Part shown: positions 11,961 through 23,554 of the stretch, piece after piece
Layout of the letters: every line of letters begins with the position of its first letter
Numbering within the stretch: the stretch's first letter is position 1
Source: Xylaria sp. FL1777
Taxonomy: Eukaryota > Ascomycota > Sordariomycetes > Xylariales > Xylariaceae
Direction of reading: 5' to 3'
Length of the DNA stretch: 64,000 nucleotides
NCBI GenBank assembly: GCA_022578965.1
Contig: MU400509.1
Coordinates: forward strand, 682,001 to 746,000
Translations under genes and position numbers: made by a program
The notes under the pieces: generated by a model
Told to the model about the DNA's origin: nothing
Database searches by the model: none
What the model saw: the letters and a program-made list of their open reading frames with translations, nothing else

Positions 11961-12054
11961 TGCCTCCACGCGGAATCGAACCGCGGATCTTGTCATAACA
12001 CCGCAAGTTCAATTACTATACGAGTGACACGCATTACCCCTGTGCCATAGAGGC
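11961..12054 (-). tRNA. tRNA-Thr (anticodon CGU) with intron
   Basis: Acceptor stem GCCTCTA pairs with TGGAGGC, discriminator A. Anticodon stem TGTCA/TGACA with loop CTCGTAA; anticodon CGT at 12022-12020. T arm CGCGG/CCGCG with loop TTCGATT (box B). The D arm is short (GCA/TGC). An intron of 22 nt (12018-11997) sits one base 3' of the anticodon, the canonical position. The fold matches known fungal tRNA-Thr(CGU). A 428-bp fold-back element starts 126 bp upstream of its 5' end. Confidence 0.93.
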
Positions 12055-12180
12055 AGATCATGGTAAAGTCGGCCGACAAGTTGTCTTCTTGTGAATGGAA
12101 GGTACCCTGGCTGTGGACGGTGCTGCTCTGTCCTTTTTTCGGCAAGATCAACTACCTGAAGGATTCTTGTCAGCTAATAG

Positions 12181-12608
12181 CAGGGTTGGTAATTAGTACT
12201 ACTAAAATACTAAATTAGTACCAATTAGTACTTCGGTTTCCTTTAAATAGCTCCTTGGATATAATAGCAATAAAAACATAAAAAGTATCAGTGGATAGCT
12301 GAATTTTCAACGATTCCAATGATATATTTTTTCTATTTTTAGCACTTATATTGGCTTAGTAATCAGCAATTAGTACTTATTTTAGTATTTTTTCCGAAAA
12401 AAAGTACTAAAGAAATACTAATTGCTGATTACTAAGCCAATATAAGTGCTAAAAATAGAAGAAATATATCACTGGATTTGTTGAAAACTCAGCTATCCAC
12501 TAATACTTTTTTCATTTTTTTACCATTTATATTCATAGAGTATTTGAAAAAACAAAGTGGTTTTAAAAAATACTAAAATACTAATTTAGTACTAAATTAC
12601 CAACCCTG
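12181..12608. mobile_element. 428-bp fold-back element (MITE-like), almost fully palindromic
   Basis: Ends are inverted: CAGGGTTGGTAAT at 12181 and ATTACCAACCCTG ending at 12608. The two halves are reverse complements about a centre near 12395 (TTTTTTCCGAAAAAA). The inner ~130 nt of each arm, including AGCACTTATATTGGCTTAG, match nearly perfectly; the outer parts have diverged except at the tips. Very AT-rich with many TTAGTA and AGTACT motifs, and no coding capacity. The flanks share CTAATAG (12174-12180 and 12613-12619), a possible imperfect target-site duplication. CAGGG-type tips resemble hAT-derived MITEs; that assignment is tentative. Confidence 0.85.
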
Positions 12609-12916
12609 GAGCCTAATAGTCAGTATTCATTGCCTGACGGCATATTTTCAATATTATAAAATTGGTTGCTTGATATTGACATATATTTTCCAGTTACCTA
12701 ACCCTTGGCGAAAATGCACCAATCGATCAAACATTGCAGAATATGTCAAACAGACTAGCATCGATATTTACAATAGAAGAAGGTTGAAGCGCAAGGGTTG
12801 CTCTTCCTCAGCCCTTTACCTCAGGATGACTTAATAGTAGGCGAATAACACCTCATCTACCCGCGCAAGCCGGTAACCATTCACTGATTTACCAAAGAAG
12901 CATACGCCTGCATTGT
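12609..12916. other. Intergenic
   Basis: 308 bp between the fold-back element and the 3' end of the next dehydrogenase; nothing recognised. Confidence 0.5.
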
Positions 12917-14094
12917 CTAGTACGTAGACGGGACAACAGCAAGTCTTCCCCCGTCAAACGCGAAGATCGAACCATTGCAGTAAGCGCCGGCCTTGCTTGC
13001 GAGATACACTGCGATAGTCCTAGTCAGTTATCATAGTATCTGGGCGTCATCTTACAAACTCCATAAAAGTCGGCAAAAAATCCATCCGTTTGGAGAATTA
13101 CTCACAGATCGTGCCCGCAACCTCCTCCTGAGTGCCGAATCGCCGCGCGGGCATGAAATTCGGATCATCCAGACCTTCAGTCTCCGGGTCCCTAACGCTT
13201 ATGAAAGGGTCTGCCATCTCGGAATCGAAGACTGTGTTTTCCTGTAAGTGAGCAGTGATTCAAATATCAAATGACACGAGGGAACTGAACGGAAAATGAA
13301 ACAAGGTAAGAAAAGAAAAGTCGGGGACAAGCGTGTCTAAGTCAAAGGTACGGCGAAGCACTCACACCCAGGTGCCAACGTATTAACCCGAATCTGGTAC
13401 GGCGCCAAGTTCGTCGCGGCGTGCTGCGCGAGCTGCGTAACGGCGGCCTTGCTCGCGATGTACGCGGGCGGCGAGCTGTGGTGCCGGACATACGAGGCGA
13501 GGCTGGCGGTGACGATGATCTGGCTCTGCACGCGCGGCACGGCGCTGCCCTGCTTTATCGGGCTGCCGAAACCGCCGCCCACCGCGCTCTTGTTGCCGGC
13601 GTCCAGCAGCTCCAGGAATGCCACCATCGTGAAATACGCCCCCGTGGTGTTCACGTGCAGTGCCTCTGTGAACGTGTCCATCTCGACCTCGTCGAATAGT
13701 CTGCTGCGAACCTCCCGGATGCTCAGGTTGCTGTCGAAGACGGTCGGCGGTCCGAAGATGGCCGAGTTGGCGACCAGTAGGTTCACGTGTCCGACGTCCC
13801 TCGTGATGGTGTCGACGGCGCTTTGGAGCGATTTTTTGGATGTCACGTCGCATACTAGAGGGACGATGTTCGGGTGCGAAGACGCGGCTGTTTCGAGAAT
13901 GTTCGCTCGTCGTCCCAGTATGTAGACTTTCGCACCCGAGCTTGCGAGGGCTTTGGCCATCACGAATCCGATTCCTGTGCTGTCGTGTCATTATTCGGGC
14001 CCAGTGTTTGGTTTCTAGATGAAGACATACCGGTGCCACCACCGGTTATGACGGCAACTAAACCATCAACTCTGAACAAGGTCGACACATCCAT
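12917..14094 (-). CDS. Short-chain dehydrogenase/reductase, four exons
   Basis: NAD(P)-dependent oxidoreductase of the classical SDR fold, 296 aa. Exons: 14031-14094, 13366-13974, 13106-13231 and 12917-13008. Seen: TGGGTGIG at 17-24, catalytic YIASK with Tyr193 and Lys197, preceded by VTASLASY. The usual NNAG is changed to ANSA. The end is GRLAVVPSTY, after the conserved GSIFAFDGG. Introns of 56, 134 and 97 nt have donors GTATGT, GTGAGT and GTGAGT. The exon 2-3 junction reads LAPGFFDSEM, the conserved loop after the active site, which fixes the splice choice. Close to fungal rhamnolipid-biosynthesis (RhlG)-type 3-oxoacyl reductase homologues; substrate not determinable. Exon 2 is markedly GC-rich. 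Confidence 0.87.
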
Positions 14095-15028
14095 TTTCCG
14101 CTTGTTTTAAGATATTAGGGGTTGAGTGAGTATATACAATAAAACGACGGTCTCGTGTGTCCTGTCCTAATATCATGGCCATCCTTCACCGTCCTTATAG
14201 ACCTTCGTTAACCATGAATTCTGGGGCAGACCATCGGCGATATTCAAGCAAGTACCATAACACCGATGGAATCGCCGATGAAATATCTTACACTTTTCAT
14301 GTATCTTCATGTATCCAACTGGCGAAGCAACATTTTTGACCATTTTCATTTGCCAGCGTCATGAGCATCGGGTACGGGTGCATCAAGAGCGGGACCGAGG
14401 GTTATATGACCCCTGATTAACTCCGTTCACGTCTCATTTCATAAAACGAGAACCTAAGAAATTACCTATAGCCAAGAATAACTGCCTCATATTGTGCCAG
14501 ATATATATACCTACATGTCCAGTCCCACGCGTTCACGCATACACCCTGCATCTGCTCACTGTGGTTTCTAGGTACTGAGTCTTGCGGATTTGGGGGCTTA
14601 TATCCGCCAACCTGAAGATACGCCGTGTTCGAAATAGAAGAGAGTAAAGATCACCAGATTACCAGATCATCGATACCTATTTGTAGGCATATTCTAACGA
14701 AATCACCTCAGAGCTGGCATCGTTGATTATGAAGCTGGTACAGCTTAGACCCTAAAGATCAAATGACTCTGCGGTAGGACTTGATCTGTCACCGCTTATG
14801 GCTGCATAAGAAATAAGAAATGCAAACGGTGGTTATACACAGAATTATGTTCAGAATGCAGATTGCTTTTAATGCTCGACGAGCCTGTCCCTACACGTCC
14901 GCTCGAAAGCTCGGTAAGAAGGGACAATTAGAGTTACACTCCCATCAATCCAACAAATGACAGAGAGAGGAGAGGAGAATAGAGGTGGAGTTGATATACA
15001 CATCTCAAAAATAACCCGCGTCATTGAC
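14095..15028. other. Intergenic
   Basis: 934 bp: promoter of the minus-strand dehydrogenase and 3' flank of the thymidylate kinase. No gene recognised. Confidence 0.5.
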
Positions 15029-16603
15029 TCACCTCACCGTCCTAACGGTCCGCCCTTCCTCACCCCTCTCAACAGCCTCAAGACGGCCGCGCACAACATC
15101 CCAAACTTTATCGGCAAGTTCTTCCACACCGACATCGGCATCCACAATCTGGATATCCTCCTCCTCTTGTCTGAACTCGCCCTCGGGCTCTGCAGCTCCC
15201 CCCTCGCGCTCCCTAGCGGTGCTGCTATTCGTGCCATTCCCAAAAGGAGCCCTCTCGCTCCTAGACGGGCCCTTTCCATTGCTGGGTGTGGCCTTGCTGG
15301 CGCTCACGGCGGTGCCGAGATCCCCCATGCTCAGGCCCCAGAAGAGCTCGCGGACGCGTCGCTGCATCTCGCCCATCTCATAGACCTCTCCGCCCCAGCC
15401 GCCGCGCGATCTGGCTACGGATTCCTCGAGGTCGAGGAACAGGACCATGTCCGGGCGCGGGAGGCCGATCTCCGGTGCTTTTGCCCAGGAAAGGGAGAGA
15501 GAATTCAGCTGTTTCGCGGCGCTGTAGACTATGCCGCTGTGGTAGAAGCGGTCGCAGACGATGGTGTGGCCGGCCTCTAATTCGGTTCTGATCTTCTGTC
15601 TGTGTGGTTTGGGCGTGAGATAGGTGTAAATCAGAGATATCATAATTCAGAGGGCAATAGAGACACTTACGCTGCTTCCCAACGGTTCGCACTGAACAGG
15701 AGGTGAATGACGTGATCTTCAATTTCGGCCTCGCCCTTTAGATATGCGTCTATCATCTGGCCGATGGGTGTGCTTCTGTCTATGAAATATTCAGTTTTCT
15801 ATTTTTTTTCCTAGATAACCCTTTCAGTTGTTCTAGCTTCGATGGGACCGCAGCTAAACTGGTAGAAAATTATAGCAACCACAAAACTTCCAGTCCATTT
15901 ACGAAATAAATCAAGATTGCATAATGTGAGACTTACCGGGAAACCTCATAAACTTGACCTCTCTCCCACTCTCAATGCACCTCAGCTGTAATAATTTGGC
16001 CTGCGTCGTCTTGCCAGCACGATCCATCCCCTCGAAGACGATGAAAGCGCCTCGCACAGGCGGTTTCTTCTGGTCGCTGTCATACTCGACGCCGTCCATA
16101 CTGTCATCCTTTTCGGGCGAGCGCTCACCGTTTCCCGGCGTCATTTCCAGGGACGCCTGCGGCGGAATCGTGGCCTGCGTTGGGTTCTGCGAGATCTGCG
16201 GCGCCGCTAGCACAGGCCCTGGAGTTGGCGTCGGCGTGCTGGGGGTGGCGGCGCTCACGCCCGCGTTCACGACGATGCTGCTTTCCGGCGCTGACGACAC
16301 GGTGACCGTTGTGGCTGCGCCGGGAGTGCTTGGCGCAGGGTCTGGCTCTCGTACTTCTGGCGCTCGCACTTCTGGCACTGGTGATCTGCTGCTCGCGGCG
16401 GACACAATCCGTTGGGCATGAGCTTCCTGGGCCTGGGCCTGAAGCTGTGCCGAGGGAGAGGGCGAGGGTGGCGACAGCGGATCTTCCTGTGGTGGAGAGG
16501 AAGGCGAGTTTGGTCGTGTGGTCTGTTCCTTGGGCGAGGACTGCAGGGCGACCGCCGATGAGGCGATGGTCGCTGCGGTGGCGAGATCGTTGATAGACGC
16601 CAT
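15029..16603 (-). CDS. CDC8: Thymidylate kinase (dTMP kinase) with long N-terminal extension
   Basis: Phosphorylates dTMP to dTDP for DNA synthesis. Exons 15937-16603, 15671-15779 and 15029-15599; 448 aa if the first ATG is used. Core motifs: P-loop EGMDRAGKT at 191-199, RFPDRSTPIGQMID across the first junction, DRFYHSGIVYS from residue 275, and LID-region Arg residues before GGEVYEMGEMQ. Yeast Cdc8 is only about 216 aa. The first ~180 residues here are Pro/Ser/Ala/Thr-rich and look disordered, and a second Ser/Gly/Glu-rich insert sits between the LID helix and the last helix. A start at a later Met (before the segment ending QKKPPVRGAF) is possible. Introns are 71 and 157 nt, ordinary GT-AG. 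Confidence 0.9.
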
Positions 16604-17647
16604 TCTCCCGCGCTTCTCCCTTCCGGCTTATGTTGTAAGCGCCTAAACTAGCTGGACCGAGCAAACAATCCTGTGCAAGCCGTCCCGTTGTATCCCCACG
16701 TGACAGGGTCAGCCAATGACAATATATACTTACTCGAGTTATATCGAGTTGAATGTAGCCCACTGTCAAGCGGTCAACCCCACGGGGCAAGCGTGCCACA
16801 GTGAATTGAGCTTCAATTGGGTCTAAGGTGGGTCAATGGGACTATGTAGTATATAGGAGATCCTAGGCTTGAGTTTACAAATGTACATTGAATGTCAGGT
16901 CTGGGGGATAGAGATTCATTAGCTTGACGGTGGTATCATGATCGGATCATGGCGACTTCTATCAGCGCGTTCTAGTGGAGCTCTCATAAGTAGTAAAGCT
17001 TCGTTATTCGGGTAGCTTATGTAAGGAAATATTGAGTGGGCTCCAAGCGCCATTGACGATGCTATCTAAAATGAATGGCCCGGAAAGCCCCTATCATGGT
17101 GCATCATGCATGCTTTAGACTCAGCAAGCGCCTGGCTCACAAAAGCAGCTCCAGATGGTAAATTTAGCAAGTCCTATGAGATCATGGAAATGAACTATAT
17201 TAATAGATCTTCGAGATTATATCTGATAGAAACCGTCGCATCGCGGGGATACACTATTAAAGAGATTGTTAAAGATCGAGTGCCAAAGACCTCATCACGT
17301 ATAGAATCGAGGGTAGTTAAGGCTAATCTGTAGCGACGGTGACCGAAAAGATGAAACCAGAGGCAGAGCATCTTCCATTGCTGCGAAACAAGAAGCTCTA
17401 CAAGTGTATAGATACAGAAAGCACAAAACAGAGGATGGAAATTAAAAAAAAAACCCCGAGTATAGAACACCGATCCCAAACTTAACGCCAAGCCTGCCAT
17501 TCCATTTGCCCCAGATTCCGTAAACTCCATTAACACTAACTACCTTCCTCGCTCCTCGCTCCTATATGTCAAAATGTATTAGGTTTCAACCAAGTTCGTG
17601 TACTGCTCGGCTCACCAAACGTATGTGAGAAGGGAGCCCTGTCCCGT
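16604..17647. other. Intergenic
   Basis: 1.04 kb: promoter of the thymidylate kinase gene and 3' UTR of the KEN-box gene. Antisense frames here look non-coding. Confidence 0.5.
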
Positions 17648-19091
17648 TTAGGAGCACTCCACAATTACCTCTGCCTCATCCTTCGCACTGCTGCTTTCCC
17701 AAACTTCGAAGCTCTCGCCGGTGCCTTCCATTGGCTCAAGCACTGCAGCACCAGGGGCAGAACTGTCCGACTTTTGCATCAGGTCTTCGACTGAGGCAGA
17801 TTTCTCTTCTTCAGAAATGTGAGGTGCGGCAATAGAATCCGCCGTGGCTTCAGCCTCAATAGATGCCGAGGAATCCGCCTCTGAAACGAAATTCGAGTCA
17901 CTCTGCACGGCTGTCTCTTCATCCTCTTCACCAGGGACGATAACAATGGATTTCTCGTGGCAGTCTTTTGCGTAGTACTGCCTAGGATCCATCTCGCCAA
18001 GAGGGTTTCTCTCCTTCTCGACCATCATCTCATCAGCACCTGCAGTAAGTCTTGCAGCTCGTGGACGGGATGTCTGAGAGACATCATCTACGGGAGGAAT
18101 GTTCTCTTTGCCTTCGGCGCGTTCCCGCTGCCGCCGGCTCTCACTTTCCTCGTCTGAGCTGATGTCTAGAACACAGGTACTGTGCTGGAGGAGGTTGGTC
18201 ATTTCTTGTTCTTCAGTATCTTCATGGATATCGAAAAACCACGATGAGCTCATCTCAGGTTCGTTCAAACCACCAAAATCGGACAAACCCGCTGATGGTT
18301 TATTTGAAGGCAAGGCATCGCTACGACTGGTGTAGCTGGAAATAGTTCCCTTAAGAGCGGCATCAAGCGAGAACGGGGCCGCCGAGGAACCGGTGGAGAG
18401 TCCACCGAAAACAGGCGGGTCAATCCTGCCGAAAGAACCACCATGTTTCCGAGACGACAGAATTCCAGAGCGCTTGCCTCGGGTCGGTGATCGCCCAGCA
18501 GGCGCGGAAAGGGGGGAAGACCGGGCAGCGCTTATGTTGAGCTTGGCGGCTGGGGATTTAGGGTTCAGCAGGTTACGTGAACGAGTGGCAGCTTTGGGAG
18601 TACTTGAAACAGGCAAGTCATTGGTACTGGCAGATTTGGTCAAGAAAAAAGTTGCAGGCTTAATGAAAGAGCCTTTAGAAGGGAAGAAGCTGTCGCTGCC
18701 CTTAGCGCGTTTCGAAAACAGCACTGGGTCGACGTTTTCTGAGTCGTCCGACTCACTGACGTCGGAAGCCTTTCTCTTGACAGGCGACTGGTTTGAAATA
18801 GCTATTCTGCAGTCAGCTTATTATTCCCGACAAGATGTATTGCTTTTATGTTACACAGGAAGACAATTATTATGACAGCTACTGCGCAAAGATTGAAACG
18901 CGAAGAGACCAATACGAGTTGGAGAGGAATGCGATTAGGCGCAATTGCAAAATTACGTGATTGATGCTGGGAGGTGGAAGTGAAAACTGCACTCTGCTTC
19001 ACTTACCATTTTGTCTATTCTTTAAACTGGTTAATGTGTGTAGGCGCGCTTCATTGAGCGGCGCGAAAGGTTGACGAGCGATGGTAGCCAT
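17648..19091 (-). CDS. KEN-box-containing disordered protein, unknown function
   Basis: Two exons, 19007-19091 and 17648-18801 (intron 205 nt), 412 aa. The protein starts MATIARQPFAPLNEARL and the junction reads KNRQN-AISNQSPVKRK. No globular domain is evident; it is Ser-rich with basic patches early and acidic stretches late. Motifs: an SENVDP motif near residue 50, and EGKENIPP at about 258-265, a good match to the KEN degron recognised by APC/C-Cdh1 (often followed by Pro). Several SP/TP sites could be CDK targets. These suggest a nuclear, cell-cycle-regulated protein (inference). It lies next to and on the same strand as thymidylate kinase. The first splice was chosen because other acceptors give stops. 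Confidence 0.8.
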
Positions 19092-19280
19092 TGTGAATAA
19101 GTTATTGTCTGCAATAGGCGACTGTCGCTTGATATCCAATGGGTTCTTAGAAGTGTTGTGTGAAGCTTCGAATCGAGACAGAACCAGCTGGACTCAAGAC
19201 GGCTAATAGACAGCCAATTCAACAGTAGATTGATTGGAGATGGGAAACAGCTGAAAGCTATGGAAGATAGCGTGGAGGAT

Positions 19281-19306
19281 GTGTGTGTATGTGTGTGCGT
19301 GCGTGT
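19281..19306. repeat. (GT)n microsatellite
   Basis: Interrupted GT/GC dinucleotide tract in the upstream region of the KEN-box gene. Confidence 0.7.
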
Positions 19307-20467
19307 CGACACCGAATGGTTTGTTTATTTTGATCCTGAATTGGTGGTGTGTTGAGATCCTCAAAGCGAGCGAAGCCAGAAGCAAAGGTAGATTCGCCTA
19401 GTGTCGAAAGAGGGGAGCAAGAGGAAAAGTGGCGAAAGGGTGTGCTGGGAGGGCTTCGGAGAGTCTTATTGCGTGCCGGACTGGACTGGCGCAGCGGACG
19501 TAAAGGAGGGTAGGGTGGTCGCGAATTGGGAGGCCCAGGACGAGAACGCCTAGTATAGTACGGGCTGGAGGACGGACGCGGGATGTGGCCACAGGGAGGA
19601 CGAGGTAGACGGCTTGGGTTATGCACGTCGGGCGTAACAGACGCTGGCGGTGTCGGGAAGCGCCAGATGTTAGTGAGCGAGAGGGCGAGAGGACGGGACA
19701 ACTGGGGGCACGATGGGCAATGGCTGCAGCTAACGGGAGCGGGAATGGGTTGCGTTGCAAGAGAAGATAGTGTGAGTACTAAGCAAGCAGGGAGGTACTT
19801 TAAGTAGCGTGAAGTAGTGTAAGTCTGGATGCGATGCGAGAGATGGAGAGTGGAGGAGGAGGAGCGAGAAGGTAGGTTAGTTAGGTGGGGGATGAATGCT
19901 CAGAAATAGGCGACGGGAGTGATGGGCCACGGCGCACAGCAGAGGTGGTAGGTGCCCAGCTGGCTGCAAGGGGGAGATGAGGTGGGCTTGCACAGTGCAG
20001 TGCAGTCCGTCGGTGCAGCAGGAGGAGACGGGAGATGGGAGATGCCAGCAGGTGCTGATAATCAGTGCTTTCTACTTGTGCGCTCCCGCCTCAGACAGCA
20101 AACAGCAAGAAGTCTATGTAAGTAAAAGTACGGTAAGTACGAAGCACGCAGTAGTTTTTGGTTGGTATGATGTAGTATAGGTAGGTGGTACCTAGATAGA
20201 CTAAGGTACCTAGACTAACTGCGTACTAGGTATGCTGGTCTACCATGCTAGTCTACCCAGTAGCAGGCCAGTACAGGGAGGGAATTGGCGTGTTACGGAC
20301 GCGTGGTGGTGTTGGCGTAGAGGGCCGCACGCCAATCAGACAAAAGGGGCAATGGGCGCAATGGGGACAATGGGGACGGGTGGAGCCAGGATGGCATTGA
20401 AGCAGGACGAGGTGCTGTAAGTACCTACATATGGGTGCAGTATATAGTGCGCAGTAGGTATATGCAA

Positions 20468-20508
20468 GTGCTGTAGGTGCTATAGGTGCTGTGAGTAGGT
20501 GCTGTGGG
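20468..20508. repeat. Short tandem repeat, GTGCTGTAG-like
   Basis: Four imperfect copies of a 9-14 nt unit built on AGGTGCT and GTGCTGT, within the repeat-rich part of the gene-free region. Confidence 0.6.
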
Positions 20509-23500
20509 CAGGGGCCAGGGAGCGGGCAGCAGTGGGATTACAGGCCATCTCACTGGCGGTATACCTACGGTAGGCGGGTGCGGTGGTGTAAGGGCGCTGG
20601 CCGGTTGCTAGAATTCTGGGAGGTGTTTGCATCCTCTGCATCCATCATCCTTCCCCCTAACAGGCATCAGGCATCAGGCTACATACGATGTACCGTCCTT
20701 GCACTAACCTCCTGTGCAGCGTGGTCCAACGCCCAGCTGCAACTCTGAACTGATCGAAGCCAGGGAGTCTTGACCGCATTCGGTCAGCCCAGGGGGTTTA
20801 ATTGGTCGTCGGGGGCGTCGACTTGCTCGTCGAGCGCTGCCGCCAGCGTCAAACGGGTCTCACACGCATAGTACGATAGTGTGGGCGATTAATGGGACAG
20901 CTGCCGGGAGGCCAATCATCGCGTCGAGCTGCCAACCAAGAACCGGCCGCAGGGAGGGGCGCTGGGGGCAGGACTGTCGTATTGCAGTAGCAGAGCACGT
21001 CGCCAGCCCAATCGGCGCGCGCGTGTGCTCGTCTCCTGCTCACCTGTTATACACTCCACCTGCACTGGCCACTTCTAGCGTGACGCTGTGACGGCTTCCG
21101 TTTCCACGCGTTAATGGGAGACGGGAGATGGGGATGGGGAATGGGAGTGCGGGCGGCGCGGGCTGCAGGGGGCCGGGCTCTGCCACTTTACACGCTCGGC
21201 GCGTTCATAAAGAGCTGCCTCTCTCCCTTTCGTGTCACTGTGTCAGGACACCACCACTCATCGGTCGCCATCCATTGGATCTGCCACAGACCATTTCCTA
21301 TTTCTACAGTCATGGATCTCAGGCGGTCGATAGTCGACCAGAGATGGTGCAGAGATGACGCTGGGAAGGACCCACGCCCGGATCGAGTCTCGCTTTTTCA
21401 TTTCACTGTCTCAGATATGGCGTGTATCGCACCCTCTTCGTCCAGAGTCTGCGATCCCATTTACACGCCTAGCTTTTAGTGAGAGCTAATGCAATGAGCA
21501 AACAATATCCCATCCAGTCGATGTGGTTTTGGTCATTCATTGCCCACGTCCTGGCTTAGGATGACGAGATGGTTTGACAAGAAAGGCGGTGGGCAATAAA
21601 TCAGTAGATGGCGATTCTACGAAGCTCACGGCGCGCCGTCGTGAGTACAGGGCGGCATTGAGAACGCGCATGGCCGCCAACAGTCAGCCTGACACCTACA
21701 ATGTAGGATGACACGGTCACCAATATCTCGGCCCTGGCTATCAAAGATAACGAACCAAACTCAACAAGCACAGCCCGTGGACCTTACTTCTTCGCATGAT
21801 TATAGGTTGTCACGCTAATGAGTTGCCTTATGTAGTGCAAATCTCGCCTATGTCCTTGTCCGGAAGCGCCGAATGTCTGGCCCAATGTCGCGGTCATAGG
21901 GAAGCCAAGCCTTCATAGTCCACTCAAAACCAGCGGAGTTCTACGAAGCCGGGTGGACCGTCCTAAGAGGCAGTCCTTGACGGACCTTTTCGGACATGGC
22001 AGAGCACTCTTGAAACAAATGACATATCGATCTCACTCGTTTGTATATGCCCTCTGTCCTGCCGTGACAGCCCAACTTTGGCCTGGAGCGAGCATCTGAG
22101 TTGTCATGCATGTGTGGCCCAGCAAGGCATTTCTGCTACTTCAGTCGTCATTCCTATTAGTAGCAACTTTCACGAACAAATGAGGGCTAGACGGGTTCCC
22201 TCCCTAAGCACTTAATGGTCTCGTCTAGGAGAAATGCCGGAAGAGACGTTACGTACGTTATGAGGTGTAATTACCGCTGGACGTCACGTGGTCTGAAAAC
22301 TGGTCGCGGCCAGTACTGAGCCCAGTTTCAAAGTGGAACGTGAAAGCTGGTATCCGCTGTCCCGTGACTTGAACCTGTCCTCAAGATGCCTAGAGAAGGG
22401 GGCAGTGAGTAGCCGGTTGTGTAGGCTTGGACGGACCGAGCCAAGCCCAGATGACCTCGACCTATCATTTGAGAACGACGTTTTCAACGTTGGAAACTTA
22501 CTCGCCTACCTATGCGGATATTCTGTCTGTGGAACTATCGGCCCCCAATGATACACTGAGGTACTAAAGTAAGGGAGAGCTAGCTTGCAGCACCGTACAC
22601 GTCATCCCCTCATTGCCACTTAAAGCTGCCCTGAAAGCAGGATATCTGGTTATTCGAAGGCAGAGAAGTCTTCTACGGCCCTGCATTTTACTCTGGTCTC
22701 GTGTTCTAGTCGTATCCAATCCTACCCGCCTGAGATTGCAATCAAGATGACCTAGACTAGCAGCACTAGTATAATAGGCACGAAGGTCGAAAACTCATAC
22801 GATCAGCGTATACTGTGTCCATCTCAAATGCAACTCCGGGTGAGATCCGCTCTGAAGCAGCATTTCTCCAGGCTCCTCTCTTAACGTGACACGGTTCTCC
22901 AGTCCCCGAGTCCCCACTATTTCCTCGGCATCGACAACTCCGTCATGGGATGTCACTCTAGCGTAGTCTCGTTCAATTCCCGAGATCCCTTCACACTCTC
23001 TAGACTTGGCGCATCCGTTTCGCTATTCTTGGTCACCTCAATCACGGGCAGTGTCGGGTGAAGATGCGGTACCATGCAAGTGATTTGATATTCAAGTGTT
23101 CGTCAACTGGAGTCGGATATCTAGTTCTGACCCTTGCTCCCGCTCTTTAGCATCACCACTTAGCTGTGCGAAGATGTTACATGCTCTACGATGTTGTCTG
23201 TCTCCAATTCGTACACGGTGAAGGTTTCATTGAAGGTGCAGATTGATTCCTATCTATACTGGTCCGCGAGTGCTCCTCAATACGTATCTCGTTGGACAAC
23301 ATCCTCCCACTAAGTCTTAGGCCGCGATATGATTCTTGAGAATCCGGGTCGCATGAGAATCAGGCTAGTGAAGAACACAATTCTCAGGACCTCGTTATAT
23401 AATCAGCTAGGGATGCAGATGATGATTGTTGATATTACGCAAACAGTCGTATAATGCCGTTATTAGCTGCCCTTGTCTACATACATGTTGTCTGTTCTAC

Positions 23501-23532
23501 GAGTGTAGCATCATAACGGCGGCGCGGGCTAT

Positions 23533-23554
23533 ACACACATACACACACACACAC
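23533..23554. repeat. (CA)n microsatellite
   Basis: CA dinucleotide tract with one interruption. Confidence 0.7.

Noticed and set aside
15024..16593. Several long open frames on both strands across the thymidylate kinase gene
   Set aside because: They are shadows caused by high GC content; only the minus-strand frame with P-loop and DRF motifs is coding.
17195..17536. 113-codon minus-strand frame, Leu/Phe-rich
   Set aside because: Lies in the 3' flank of the KEN-box gene; composition reflects AT-rich UTR rather than a membrane protein.
19258..19760. Minus-strand Pro/Arg-rich frames of 120-147 codons upstream of the KEN-box gene
   Set aside because: Low-complexity, overlapping in two frames, located in the 5' region; no domain or start context.
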